64,000 bases of DNA from Gracilaria vermiculophylla (lineage: Eukaryota > Rhodophyta > Florideophyceae > Gracilariales > Gracilariaceae). Shown in pieces: positions 41,356-51,734 of the stretch. The translations under genes were made by a program, and so were the position numbers. Position 1 is the stretch's first letter. Each line of letters starts with the position of its first letter. The DNA lies in assembly GCA_019155205.2 (NCBI GenBank), contig JAHNZQ020003148.1, forward strand, positions 810,404 to 874,403, read 5' to 3'. Under the pieces are notes generated by a model. The model was not told the origin of the DNA, made no database searches, and was given only the letters and a program-made list of their open reading frames with translations.

Positions 41356-44300
41356 CTAAGTCGAGACGACAGGATCCTGTGACGCTAGAGCAACATTTCC
41401 TGCTCCTTCAAATTCAGCAGTCGTTTTGTTTTGCTCATTTGGCTGTGATACAGCGGTATCATAAGTACCGTTTTCGTTGACGGAGTTACTTTGTTTGGTG
41501 TCGGTAGTCAGTGTACCTTGAGTAGCAGTTGAAACAATTTCATCGATGTCAGGGATGAAATCGCGCACCATTGTGAACGTCGCGTTCCATCTTACTTCAT
41601 GAGACCTTGACAACAATCCGCAACCACACATCACCAACAATACGTTCTTGACAGTTTCGGGGATGTGTTCCAGAAGTTCATCTTGCTCTGGTGCCCTGAT
41701 CACCGACTTGATATTTGATATTTCTTTTCCAGGAGTGGAACTACTATTGAATGCCACCCTAAAAACTTCCAAGATTGCCATCCAAAGTTCTGTAAAATCG
41801 GTTTCCGGCAAACCAGTAGCTATTACTGCATGGTGCTGCAGAAAGGTTTTTGAAGTGAGGAAGATGGCTCGCATTCTGGTCCGGTTACATGCCGCAATAA
41901 CTGATTTTAACAACTGTTCATCATGTTCCGCGGAGACAGCAAACGATCTCGGCCTCCCTCTCCTCCCAGACGCGGCTGCACTTTTTTCGGCTAAAAGTTT
42001 TCTCTGCGCGGCCCTTTCTGCTTCTATCGTGGCAGACAGGAAGCCATGAGTCATGAAAAGTTGCGTCATCAATGGAAGAATTACTGACGTCAGGGTTTGA
42101 CTCCATTCAGTAGCAGATAAGAATTCGGCGGAACCTCCCAGAGCAAGAACTCTTTCCACGACGCCGAGAGCATGGTTTCGGACTTTTCCCCTAGAATCCC
42201 GAATAGAAGCAGCAAATCCTAAAAACAATGGACTCCAATACTCAGACCACATACCTTCCTCTGGTTCTGGTTCAATTTGTTCCGCCCCTTCTACAGATGG
42301 TAATGATTGTGAGTGACTCTTCTGATCTGTGACCCTGCCTTTGAAAGCGGGAACACGCTGCGCTAAAAGATATAGAAGATCAAGAGCTCTGATAGAAATG
42401 TCAACAGATGAGCTAGAAGCGTATGCTAATATGGCGTCTAACAGAGGTGCAAACGATTCCGATGATATGGCCTCCGTCGAATACTGACCGCGAAGTAAAC
42501 CAGTTAGAGTTGCAAGACCGATTTCTCTAGCCTTGGCTTGATAATTAGCAGTATTTTCAAGTATAGAAAGGATGGCATGCCACCCAGATGTAGATCGAAT
42601 TATAGCCCCGTGAACCTCGATCATGTTGTGAACCCCAATAATGATGGGGACTGACAAAGCTTCTGCTGTATCCGTCGGCAAGCGTACTAAAAGATTTAAC
42701 CCACGAAGCACGTCATCCCTTAACTCTGGGCGATTCAACAGACGAACACCAACGCGAAGGAGAGCTACAACAGCTCTTTCCAATATTGGAGACGGGTATG
42801 TCGCAGGAGCAATGATTCGAATTAGTAGACTGTGCAACGCTGGCCAGGGAATATGTAGTCGATCTCGGTTCTGAAACGTGAGCTCACAAAGAACATCTAC
42901 ACAGAAAGCGATGATAAGTTCTCTAGCCTTCCTTTCATCCCGTTCTCGCAATGAACCCTCCCATGTCTGTGACAGGCCAAATGAGGGATAATCCGAGTCC
43001 GATTCCGCGGTGGTTTTAGAGGATTGTCTTGGATTCACGCCCGCAATTATAGAAGAATCATGAGTTGGACTTGGAGGTGCTATCTCGGCCCAATCGACAA
43101 CCGACATATTCTCTTCGACGGCCTTATTGCCCAGACCCAGAGGCGCTTCTACTTCTTTCCCGGTTTCATCTGCTTTTACGGTCATAACTCTGATTGCCGA
43201 TCTGGCGATGGCCTGAGTCAAATTCTCTAGAGCAGATGACTGCAAAATCTTAGCTTCCCTGATGACGACATCTTCTATGCGACAGCTTGCAATACATTTC
43301 CTGGCAAGATCCAGGGCTTCTGTCTCCTCACGAGTTTTCATTCGAACGTATGACGGTGCTATATGTGACACCTTCCGCCGGACGTGACCATGTCCCGTTC
43401 GACTATCTTCGTGATCATCATAATCTTCTTCATCCGAATCTAACTCCGAACCAATGGAAGCTGCAAGGATAGCAGCAAAGAAACCATTCGCCCTAGTAGC
43501 GCGCTTCGGCTTCTCTTCTTCGAGCGGTTGACTAGATGTACTTGATTGTGAGGGCCACCAATTCGGAATAAGTGAAGACTGGTATTTCTCATCAGTCGTA
43601 GAGATTGTGAGCTCCGGCCCGAATCCTCCAAGTTCCTGCTCAAGCTCTGGTGGTAAAAGACAAAGTGCATGTAATCGAAGCACGTAAGAGACAAGCGCTT
43701 GCCAGCCCTCTGCCTGAAGCCAGTCGCCGCATTGGCGGGACACACCGGACAGTGCAACGGATGCCATTTGTGCCTTGATATCCGTCCCAAATCTAACGGC
43801 AGCACCATGTAATGGTCCTTCACGAATTGTAGTGGCAGTGCATAGCGAGGAGATCACAGCATCTGTTGGGCGTCCAATCCCGAACGAGGTGGCACATCTA
43901 GCGATAGAGAGGAACCCTTCGAGGGCTTTCTGGACAGAATTTGCGTCACCAGCTTCGTTTAGAATTGAGTTTGTAGCCACGACCGCAGATTCCCACGCTA
44001 TAAAGAAGATATCTTCCTCAAACACAAGCGAAACCCGCGCCGTTGGAAAGCTTGACAGTTCAGATTCCATTCGACCAACTTGCTCGTCCCAAAGAAGATC
44101 AGTTAGTGCCCCAATGCCGGCTTCGTCACTCATGCAAATCTCGACGTCGGCTATAGAATTGTATATCTCAGACAAGAACCACCGTGGAAAGTCAGACTTG
44201 TCATTGAGGCCTCGGCAATTCCTTACAAAATCTTCTAAAGTCATCTTGTTCCTGATTGATGCATTGTGCAGGTCCGTGTTCAACATGACAACCGAATAAC

Positions 44301-46632
44301 TCAGCACGTATGCGGCATCGGCGCTCTTCAGCACACCGGCAGTATTGGAACCCTCGCGGCTGTTAGCTACCTCTTGCTGTTCGGTAGCTGGAACTCTTGT
44401 TCTCCCAGTATTCCCTGATTCGCCTTGGGAGCCAGGTGAAAGATCAATTTCCGTTGATCCATCGGTCGAATTCTCAGGACTCGACTTCGCCGTTGCGGGA
44501 CTCTCTTGATATTGGGCAAAGTATCTATCTGCGAAAGATTGAACGATTCTACTAATCTTCTGAGATTCACCCGGAAGACGAAAGCTTTCAAGAAAAACCC
44601 GAAGAGACTCAGTAAAGGGCCTATGCGCGAACTTAAAAGTGGCAGTATAGTCTGCAAGCACACGACGTGAAAGGTTGTCTGGCTCCCCAAGTATCACACC
44701 AATTTTTTCCTTGCTGAGGCCCGGGGTATCTCTCAAGAAACGCACAATAGCCTTGACTTCCCCTTCTAGATCTTCATTCACTGTTCCATCAGAGTGTGGA
44801 TGATTCGTGATGAAGCCATGGTCCCGCAAAATGGGTATTAGTTTTGCAGCCTTGTTAACTTTTTCTGAGCTGTTAAATTCATCCCCAGCTTTCTGCAGTC
44901 GTTTCTTTTCTTTTCGTACTTGTCGTCCGTAACTCTGTGCCTCGTAATCCATAACAGGAGTTTTTGACAACCCTGTCGTCTCAAGCTTCAATCTGTCGCT
45001 TATAGTGTCAATGACGGCTAACACGGCCTCCGCACACAACAGCGCGCTGGCTCTCCCAAAGCGAGATGCCTCCGGGTTTCCTCCACCCACTGACAAAATC
45101 ATGTCATCATCATCACTCTCAGGGTCCACTGCTGTGTCCGCTAGACGATGTGTACCGCTGGACGACGCTCGGAGTCGTTTACTACGACGACGAAATCGAC
45201 AAGTCTTCGCAGCTTCGCCAAGCGCCCGCAATAAGGGATGGACCATATCTATCCTTCTCATTTCGCAGTCTGCGAGTCGATACATCACGCAAAGCAAGCC
45301 CGGAGTAGCGAAAAGTGCCGCTAGCGATTCTAATCCAATTTCTCTGATAACGGGATCTAGTTCAACGGGAGCCGGAGCGAGAGAGCTAGTGCTTCCAATC
45401 GTCGACTGAGAGGTTCCTGGATTTCTTTTAGACTGCTCATCTGCAAGAGGCTTTCTCCCTCCCATAGCAAGAGGTAAAACGTTTTCGTAACCCGATATAT
45501 AATACGGATAGACACGGTCAAGTAGGGCAAAAAGAATAGGCGCGCTATTTTCTTCGAGAACATGCACCAATTGTGTTGCAATTGTAAAAGCAGATGCTAT
45601 GATGCCAGGCTCAGATCGATAGTTGCCCAGTGTGCGAAGGATTCCACGTGAGCAATCTCTGAGTAACAGTAATTTCAGAGCGGGATGTGATCTCAGAGTT
45701 GAGCCCGCAGACCCTAGAAGAGAAGATGTAAGCTCCAATCCGAGAATTCTTTCAGGAGATGATTGAGCATAGAGAGGATCAGCCATTCTTGAAATAAGTT
45801 GGACAAGTGCTGCAATCATTGCCACTGATGCCGGACCATGCTGGTTGAATGAATCTGAGTCGAAGGCATATCCAAAGGCAGGTCCACTCACACCATGCGC
45901 AAAAATGGAAGGGATTTCACTTTGGTGAACATTGGTATGACAAGCTATGATAGTTCGAGATTGATTGCCAATGGCTGAGCAAATATTCAGTAAGGCAGCA
46001 TCTGCAGTGCTTTTCAGTAGTATTGACGCACGCCGCCTGCCCGACGCGATTCCCATACAAGCCTCGATTGAGCGCAGGACGGATGCATCGGCAAGCATAG
46101 GCAACGCAGCCGAGCAGATGACAGTCATTAATACTCTCGTTATGCGGGAGAGCACAACTTCATCTGACGCCGGATCCGTAGCATCGAAGCGGCATGCGGC
46201 AGCAGCATCTATGATAGAGCTTAGCACAGATGCATATTCACGGAGCAGCTTTTTTTCGTTAGCTAAGAGAATGATATGGGCTGCAATTGCGTCCAGTGAC
46301 TTCAAGGCTACACCAGTAATAATCCCCGATGCATCGCGGGAACGCACGACTTCAAAAAAGGGGTCCAATGCGTTTAAAAGAGCATCTGGATGGATCAGAG
46401 ACTTATCAGACCAGCTAAGGTTGGACTGATCGGAAAGAGTGGTGGCAGAGACGGGGATGCGTACCACCTCGCGCAACGACTTCACCTCCTTGACGAGAGG
46501 GTGTTCGACTGGTTGGGGGGTGGAGGCGAATGAGAGAAGATATCCAAAGCGACGATTTCTGCGCAGGGCACTCAGAAGCTCTCTAGCTTCACCCAGCAGA
46601 ACAACAGCAAGAGGCATATTTGAGTCGGACAT
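41356..46632 (-). CDS. GBF1: Large ARF guanine-nucleotide exchange factor, GBF1/GNOM type
   Basis: Predicted 1758-aa Sec7 protein that activates ARF GTPases on Golgi/ER-Golgi membranes. The Sec7 domain (about 610-850) includes FLRDTPGLSKEKIGVILGE, LESFRLPGESQKI with the catalytic 'glutamic finger' E689, and SYSVVMLNTDLHN. FRLPGESQKI and the length place it in the GBF1/Gea/GNOM branch rather than BIG. Upstream lie helical DCB/HUS-type regions; downstream HDS regions are long. An insertion of about 65 Ser/Gly/Thr-rich residues interrupts the Sec7 domain between RYFAQYQES and AAYVLSY. Single exon of over 5 kb; ATG 46632 opens MSDSNMPLAVVLLGEA. Confidence 0.92.
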   Translation of the reverse strand: MSDSNMPLAVVLLGEARELLSALRRNRRFGYLLSFASTPQPVEHPLVKEVKSLREVVRIPVSATTLSDQSNLSWSDKSLIHPDALLNALDPFFEVVRSRDASGIITGVALKSLDAIAAHIILLANEKKLLREYASVLSSIIDAAAACRFDATDPASDEVVLSRITRVLMTVICSAALPMLADASVLRSIEACMGIASGRRRASILLKSTADAALLNICSAIGNQSRTIIACHTNVHQSEIPSIFAHGVSGPAFGYAFDSDSFNQHGPASVAMIAALVQLISRMADPLYAQSSPERILGLELTSSLLGSAGSTLRSHPALKLLLLRDCSRGILRTLGNYRSEPGIIASAFTIATQLVHVLEENSAPILFALLDRVYPYYISGYENVLPLAMGGRKPLADEQSKRNPGTSQSTIGSTSSLAPAPVELDPVIREIGLESLAALFATPGLLCVMYRLADCEMRRIDMVHPLLRALGEAAKTCRFRRRSKRLRASSSGTHRLADTAVDPESDDDDMILSVGGGNPEASRFGRASALLCAEAVLAVIDTISDRLKLETTGLSKTPVMDYEAQSYGRQVRKEKKRLQKAGDEFNSSEKVNKAAKLIPILRDHGFITNHPHSDGTVNEDLEGEVKAIVRFLRDTPGLSKEKIGVILGEPDNLSRRVLADYTATFKFAHRPFTESLRVFLESFRLPGESQKISRIVQSFADRYFAQYQESPATAKSSPENSTDGSTEIDLSPGSQGESGNTGRTRVPATEQQEVANSREGSNTAGVLKSADAAYVLSYSVVMLNTDLHNASIRNKMTLEDFVRNCRGLNDKSDFPRWFLSEIYNSIADVEICMSDEAGIGALTDLLWDEQVGRMESELSSFPTARVSLVFEEDIFFIAWESAVVATNSILNEAGDANSVQKALEGFLSIARCATSFGIGRPTDAVISSLCTATTIREGPLHGAAVRFGTDIKAQMASVALSGVSRQCGDWLQAEGWQALVSYVLRLHALCLLPPELEQELGGFGPELTISTTDEKYQSSLIPNWWPSQSSTSSQPLEEEKPKRATRANGFFAAILAASIGSELDSDEEDYDDHEDSRTGHGHVRRKVSHIAPSYVRMKTREETEALDLARKCIASCRIEDVVIREAKILQSSALENLTQAIARSAIRVMTVKADETGKEVEAPLGLGNKAVEENMSVVDWAEIAPPSPTHDSSIIAGVNPRQSSKTTAESDSDYPSFGLSQTWEGSLRERDERKARELIIAFCVDVLCELTFQNRDRLHIPWPALHSLLIRIIAPATYPSPILERAVVALLRVGVRLLNRPELRDDVLRGLNLLVRLPTDTAEALSVPIIIGVHNMIEVHGAIIRSTSGWHAILSILENTANYQAKAREIGLATLTGLLRGQYSTEAISSESFAPLLDAILAYASSSSVDISIRALDLLYLLAQRVPAFKGRVTDQKSHSQSLPSVEGAEQIEPEPEEGMWSEYWSPLFLGFAASIRDSRGKVRNHALGVVERVLALGGSAEFLSATEWSQTLTSVILPLMTQLFMTHGFLSATIEAERAAQRKLLAEKSAAASGRRGRPRSFAVSAEHDEQLLKSVIAACNRTRMRAIFLTSKTFLQHHAVIATGLPETDFTELWMAILEVFRVAFNSSSTPGKEISNIKSVIRAPEQDELLEHIPETVKNVLLVMCGCGLLSRSHEVRWNATFTMVRDFIPDIDEIVSTATQGTLTTDTKQSNSVNENGTYDTAVSQPNEQNKTTAEFEGAGNVALASQDPVVST

Positions 46633-47377
46633 TTTTTTTGATGGACTGACCGAGTGGGATGTTGCTCAATTGACCTTGACACGGGGTCGCAATTCAGAAC
46701 TGGCGAACGCGACGATTGCGCGCGCTCCGCTTTACAAGCGTTGAGCGGTGTGGGCGAAGCGGAGCCAAAAGTTGCTGCTCATACCTACGAGCGACGCCAA
46801 ACACTGTCCACGAAGCAGCCAGGAGAGATGGAGGAGCGCGTTAGCGGTGGTTCTTAGAGTGTCGCCTGCACCGCAGTTGCAGTTCAATGTTTTGACTGCG
46901 GGACAGACCAGCAGCTTTTTGGGCAGTGAACTGTCAGTTTTCTTACAGTGCGGACTCTGATCACCGAAACTTGAGGACACGCGTACACGTGGCAGGGTAT
47001 ACTAAAGGGGCGGGATGGGGCGCGATCATGGGGCACGCGCATGCGTCGGCGCTGGCGCCGAAGGCTCGCACCTCCAACGTGGCCTTAGTACATATTGTAC
47101 GAAGGGTAGCTGTGACCACCTCTGTATCAGTCGGCCCCCTTGCTCTTATCGAGCGGATCTACGGACCAGCGCAACTTCCTCATCATCGCAACATCGCAGT
47201 CCCAGCATCCCGAGGCCGCCGATCCGCCCTTCTCCGGCCCTAACACATCCCCGAAGTTACTGCTGGCGTGCTTCGTTCGGCGTAAGAACGCGGCGCTGCG
47301 ACGCCTCGTCGCTTGCCACTTCCCTCCAGTCCCCCACTCCCTCCTGGCTGGTTTCACTTCTTACAATCCCGTGATCA
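46633..47377. promoter_or_regulatory. Divergent promoter region, Sec7 gene / exportin-1
   Basis: 745 bp separate two divergent ATGs. No TATA box, gene or repeat stands out. Confidence 0.45.
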
Positions 47378-50300
47378 ATGGAGCGACTCGCGGACCCTTC
47401 TCTCTCCGACGAAGACTACGTCAAGCTTCTGGAACAACCAATCTCCATTCTGTACAATTCCCCCAATGCGTCCGAGCGCAACGCAGCGCAGCTGCTGCTC
47501 ACGCAACTGCAAGAAATGCCCAATGCATGGGTTCGCGTCTACGTAGTCTTAGATCATCCGTCCTCCTCTATAAACGCAAAGTTCTTCGCGCTTCAGATTT
47601 TGGAAAAGTTGATCCGCTACCGGTGGAAGACGTTACCGCAAACCACATGCAAGAGCATTCGTGACTACATCGTCAGCAAAGTTATCAGCCTGTCAGAAAC
47701 AGATGAATCGCTTCGTCGCGAACGCGTCTTTGTTTCGAAGCTCAACCTAATACTTGTGCAAGTTGTCAAGCAAGAATGGCCCGCTGAGTGGCAATCTTTC
47801 ATCGAAGAAATTGTCGGCGCCAGTCGAAGCAGCGCCAGCCTTTGCGAGAACAATATGAAGATTCTTCGTTTGTTATCAGAGGAGGTCTTTGAGTTCTCCA
47901 CAGGCCAAATGACCCACGATAAGATTCAAGAACTAAAGAAACAATTCAACGATGACTTCGCCAGAGTGTTTCAACTTTGCCAGTACGTTTTTGACAATGC
48001 GAGTGAGCTGCAGTCATCACGCCCCGCTCTTCTCGTTGCCACCTTAAAAACCCTAGAGAAGTTTCTCTCATGGATTCCCCTTGGCTACATATTCGAAACT
48101 AAGCTCATTGAATTGCTTGTTGGCTTCGTGGGGGTTCCGTGTCTGCGCAATGCTACGTTACCGTGCCTGGTCGAAATAGCATCGCTTTCAACTGTGGGTC
48201 CTAAGAACTATGATGAGCGATTCAGTCTTCTGTTCCTAACGTTCGTGAAACAACTTGTTGTTGTACTTTCACGTGATACCGACATCGCAAGAGCGTACGA
48301 GGAAGCTGATGATGAGACACAAGGTTTTGTGATGGACTTGGCTTTATTCTTCACCGGCTTCTTCAAATCACATACACGTCTTCTTAACATTGATGGCCCT
48401 CCTGAAATGCAAGAAGCGATAAGGATTGCTCATGAATATCTAGTCAATCTTTCAAGGGTCTCCGATGTCGAAGTGTTTAAAACGTGCTTAGAATGGTGGT
48501 ATAGGCTCGCTCTAGATTTGTACGAAACTGAATGTCATAGCTCTCCTCGGCGTGAGCACCAAAGATTGCTCATGCTAGATGGAACGCCAGAGGTCCAAAC
48601 AGCGGCACTGGTGACCTTAGCGTTAAATCCCAACGGAATCCCAAGAAACGCTCTTCGTTTATCGGCGAAGAGAGCATTCTACGCTCCTATCCTTGCTGAA
48701 CTACGTCAGGTAATGATATCACGAATGGCGAAGCCTGAAGAAGTGCTAATTGTTGAAGATGAGAATGGGGAAATTGTTCGTGAAACAACCAAGGACACAG
48801 ACGCCATAGCTCTGTACAAGACGATGAGAGAAACACTTGTCTATTTAACACACCTTGACACCCAAAACACGGAGAATATTATGCTATCTAAGCTGAGTGC
48901 TCAAATAGACAACAGTGAATGGTCTTGGAACAATTTGAACACACTTTGTTGGGCAATTGGCAGTATATCAGGGGCTATGGGCGAGGAGGAAGAGCGAAAG
49001 TTTCTCGTGACCGTTGTAAAGGAGCTTCTTCAACTTTGTGAGATTAAACGCGGGAAAGACAACAAAGCCGTTGTCGCATCGAACATCCTATACGTCGTTG
49101 GTCAGTATCCGCGATTTCTGAGAGCACACTGGAAATTCTTGAAAACGGTCGTGAACAAACTTTTTGAGTTCATGCATGAGACACATCCAGGGGTCCAAGA
49201 CATGGCGTGCGACACATTCTTGAAAATTGCGCAGAAATGTCGGAACAAGTTCGTGACTGTGCAGTCCGGAGAAACAGAGCCTTTCATTGTCGAAATGCTT
49301 GACAAGCTTCCAGAGATCATCCAGAAACTAGAGCCTCACCAAATCCACTCTTTTTATGAATCATGTGGGTGTATAATAGCGAGTGAAGTGGACCCGACAC
49401 GACAGTCACAGCTCATAATGAAGCTTTTTGAGCTTCCAAACAGTAGCTGGCGGCAACTGCTTTATTCGGCGTCTTTCTCCGAGGAAATTTTAACTCAGAG
49501 AGATAAGATGAAGAACTTTTCAAGTATTCTACGAACCAATTCTAAAGTGGCAGAATCACTTGGGCCTCCATATTTAGTGCAACTTGAGTGGATCTTTGCC
49601 GATATGATGAAAGTGTACAGGGGATACTCTAGTTTGATTCAGACTGCGGTTGCGAATGGTGGGCAGTTTGCAACGAAGAGCGCCGTGGTTCGAAACATGA
49701 GAGCAGTGAAGCGAGAAGTTATCCGAGTTCTTGAAACTTGTATAAGGAAATCGGACGACAAGGACCGGGAGAAGATTCAAAGAGGAATTATTGACCAACT
49801 TACATCGCCAATACTTGGCGATTACTACAACTCGGCTCCTGACGCACGAGAAGCAGCTGTCCTGTCTCTCTATTCCACGATTGTCATTTACATGCAAGGA
49901 ACTCTAACTACGGCTGCCATCAGTTTCATATTCAAGTCTCTCGTCCGTGTAACCGTCGACATGATTACAAACAATTTCGAAGACTTCCCCGACTCACGGA
50001 TCAATTTCTTCTTACTATTGAGGTCAATTAACAAACACAATTTCGCTTCTCTCTTTGCGCTCAGTGAAAATTCCGAGGCTGCCGAGGCAGATTTTCGCTT
50101 CGTAATCAACGCCATTGTCTGGGCATTCAAGCATACCGAAAGAAACGTGGCGGAAACGGGTTTGCAAATTCTTCTGGAGATGCTGCAGAAAGTTGATAGC
50201 TCCCTTTTTGTTAATTACTTCTACAAGAAATATTTCAAACTGATCCTGAACGACATCCTGTCCGTGATGACAGATACGTTCCATAGACCAGGCTTCAGAC

Positions 50301-50725
50301 TTCATGCTATAATTCTAATGCATCTCATCGGCGCAGTTGGTTCTGGGCGAATCACGGAGCCTATATGGGATCAATCCGAGCCCGATCAAGTTGCGTGCGC
50401 CACAGCGAATGGTACTGTTGCGGCAAGCAACGCAGTGTTTCTGCACAACCATCTGCTGAAAATTCTGAAAGAAGCTTTCCCGAACTTGACGGGGACACAA
50501 GTTACTGACATTGTGAAGAAGCTTTTGTCTTCTGCAGATGAAAAGATGTTCAAGATACATCTGAGGGATTTCCTGGTTCAAACGAAAGAATTCTCGCCGG
50601 GTGATAACACGGAGTTGTTTGATGAAGAAAACAAGTTACAGCAGATGGAAAAAGAGAAGTTGGAGAAGGAAAGACTTGCCAGAACACCCGGTCTTCTGCC
50701 GCCATCAAAAATTCAGAGCCACTAG
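47378..50725 (+). CDS. XPO1: Exportin-1 (CRM1)
   Basis: Predicted 1115-aa karyopherin (human 1071), the Ran-GTP-dependent receptor for leucine-rich nuclear export signals. It starts with an importin-beta N-terminal region (NASERNAAQLLLTQLQEMPNAW). The near-invariant NES-groove block reads LNTLCWAIGSISGAM, with Cys524 at the site equivalent to human C528, then KRGKDNKAVVASNILYVVGQYPRFL and LFEFMHETHPGVQDMACDTF. The C-terminal EEENKLQ-like tail is present (ELFDEENKLQQMEKEKLEKERLAR). Single exon. The retained Cys predicts sensitivity to leptomycin-type inhibitors. Confidence 0.97.
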   Translation: MERLADPSLSDEDYVKLLEQPISILYNSPNASERNAAQLLLTQLQEMPNAWVRVYVVLDHPSSSINAKFFALQILEKLIRYRWKTLPQTTCKSIRDYIVSKVISLSETDESLRRERVFVSKLNLILVQVVKQEWPAEWQSFIEEIVGASRSSASLCENNMKILRLLSEEVFEFSTGQMTHDKIQELKKQFNDDFARVFQLCQYVFDNASELQSSRPALLVATLKTLEKFLSWIPLGYIFETKLIELLVGFVGVPCLRNATLPCLVEIASLSTVGPKNYDERFSLLFLTFVKQLVVVLSRDTDIARAYEEADDETQGFVMDLALFFTGFFKSHTRLLNIDGPPEMQEAIRIAHEYLVNLSRVSDVEVFKTCLEWWYRLALDLYETECHSSPRREHQRLLMLDGTPEVQTAALVTLALNPNGIPRNALRLSAKRAFYAPILAELRQVMISRMAKPEEVLIVEDENGEIVRETTKDTDAIALYKTMRETLVYLTHLDTQNTENIMLSKLSAQIDNSEWSWNNLNTLCWAIGSISGAMGEEEERKFLVTVVKELLQLCEIKRGKDNKAVVASNILYVVGQYPRFLRAHWKFLKTVVNKLFEFMHETHPGVQDMACDTFLKIAQKCRNKFVTVQSGETEPFIVEMLDKLPEIIQKLEPHQIHSFYESCGCIIASEVDPTRQSQLIMKLFELPNSSWRQLLYSASFSEEILTQRDKMKNFSSILRTNSKVAESLGPPYLVQLEWIFADMMKVYRGYSSLIQTAVANGGQFATKSAVVRNMRAVKREVIRVLETCIRKSDDKDREKIQRGIIDQLTSPILGDYYNSAPDAREAAVLSLYSTIVIYMQGTLTTAAISFIFKSLVRVTVDMITNNFEDFPDSRINFFLLLRSINKHNFASLFALSENSEAAEADFRFVINAIVWAFKHTERNVAETGLQILLEMLQKVDSSLFVNYFYKKYFKLILNDILSVMTDTFHRPGFRLHAIILMHLIGAVGSGRITEPIWDQSEPDQVACATANGTVAASNAVFLHNHLLKILKEAFPNLTGTQVTDIVKKLLSSADEKMFKIHLRDFLVQTKEFSPGDNTELFDEENKLQQMEKEKLEKERLARTPGLLPPSKIQSH

Positions 50726-51080
50726 CATTGTAAACTATGTGTTACGAAAGTGGGTTCATTGGCTTTACTCAATTGTCATTGTGATTAATTCCGATGATCA
50801 CAATAGTGATGGTAATAGATTTGCGTTGGAGAATGGATGGTGTCAGATTTTTTTTTTCTCGAATGTGTATATGAGAAATAGGAGTGGGTCAATAGAAACC
50901 AAGGAACTCTTGTGCGGGACGAAAGATTTTTTTTGCTTTGTAAACATCTACGATCGAGTTCTAATCGTGAAGACCTTCACTCAGAGAATGAGGAGTAACG
51001 CAAATACCTAACATCCAAGTGGAGAACCAAAGTAAACAAAAGCTCAATAATGCTTTTAAACTAACAACTTGCAATCTGAG
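50726..51080. other. Convergent 3' region, exportin-1 / RPB5
   Basis: 355 bp with several T8-T9 runs on the plus strand; likely 3' UTRs of both genes. No gene. Confidence 0.5.
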
Positions 51081-51734
51081 TTATGCAACACAGAAACGAT
51101 AAGTGACATACCGTCCCGCCGTTTCCGAGGGTCGGGTAATTTTCACAACATTACCGGGCACAAGACCATAATACCGTGCAATAGGGTCGGATCGCTGTAT
51201 ACGAGGCAACTGACTTTCTTTTAGTTTGTACCTCCGAAGCAGGGCGAGCTTTGATTCTTCGGACATCAGTTCGTGCTTCGGAACAAGCTGATGGTAAGTA
51301 ATATTCACTAGCAATTCATTCTCCATGAACACCTCCAGTAAACATTTGCCAGAAGCGGACATCTTTTCTACTGCGCCTTTTGCCGTAGGGGTCAGTCCAG
51401 TTTGCAAGATCATGAGCGCATTATTTACGGCATTGTTTTCCATACGTTTGGTTATGGCACTAACAACATCTACACCAACAGACTTGCCTCGTTCTTCGTC
51501 TGGAAAGAAAACAAAGATCTGGTCTGCCGGATTGTCACGCCTTTGCCTTAACATCGTCAGAGATTCGCGATTGAAGTTTGCAGTTCGCATTTGTGCAGCG
51601 AAATCCTCCTTGCTTAAATTCAGATCCTCACTCGTATTCAGGACTGCATATCCCCGGTCGGATAGCATTTCCAAAACTGTTCGACGCACACGATATAGTC
51701 GACTGACGTCCTTCTCTATTTGCGCATCATTCAT
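51081..51734 (-). CDS. POLR2E: RNA polymerase subunit RPB5 (RPABC1)
   Basis: Predicted 217 aa (human 210), the subunit shared by nuclear RNA polymerases I, II and III, which lines the downstream DNA cleft. The N-terminal jaw domain begins DVSRLYRVRRTVLEMLSDRGY. The archaeal RpoH-like C-terminal domain has VPKHELMS, LLRRYKLKESQLPRIQRSDP and ARYYGLVPGNVVKITRPSETAGRYVTYR, all classical RPB5 stretches. ATG 51734 starts MNDAQIEKDV; the frame continues upstream only from a TTG. Single exon. Confidence 0.97.
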   Translation of the reverse strand: MNDAQIEKDVSRLYRVRRTVLEMLSDRGYAVLNTSEDLNLSKEDFAAQMRTANFNRESLTMLRQRRDNPADQIFVFFPDEERGKSVGVDVVSAITKRMENNAVNNALMILQTGLTPTAKGAVEKMSASGKCLLEVFMENELLVNITYHQLVPKHELMSEESKLALLRRYKLKESQLPRIQRSDPIARYYGLVPGNVVKITRPSETAGRYVTYRFCVA

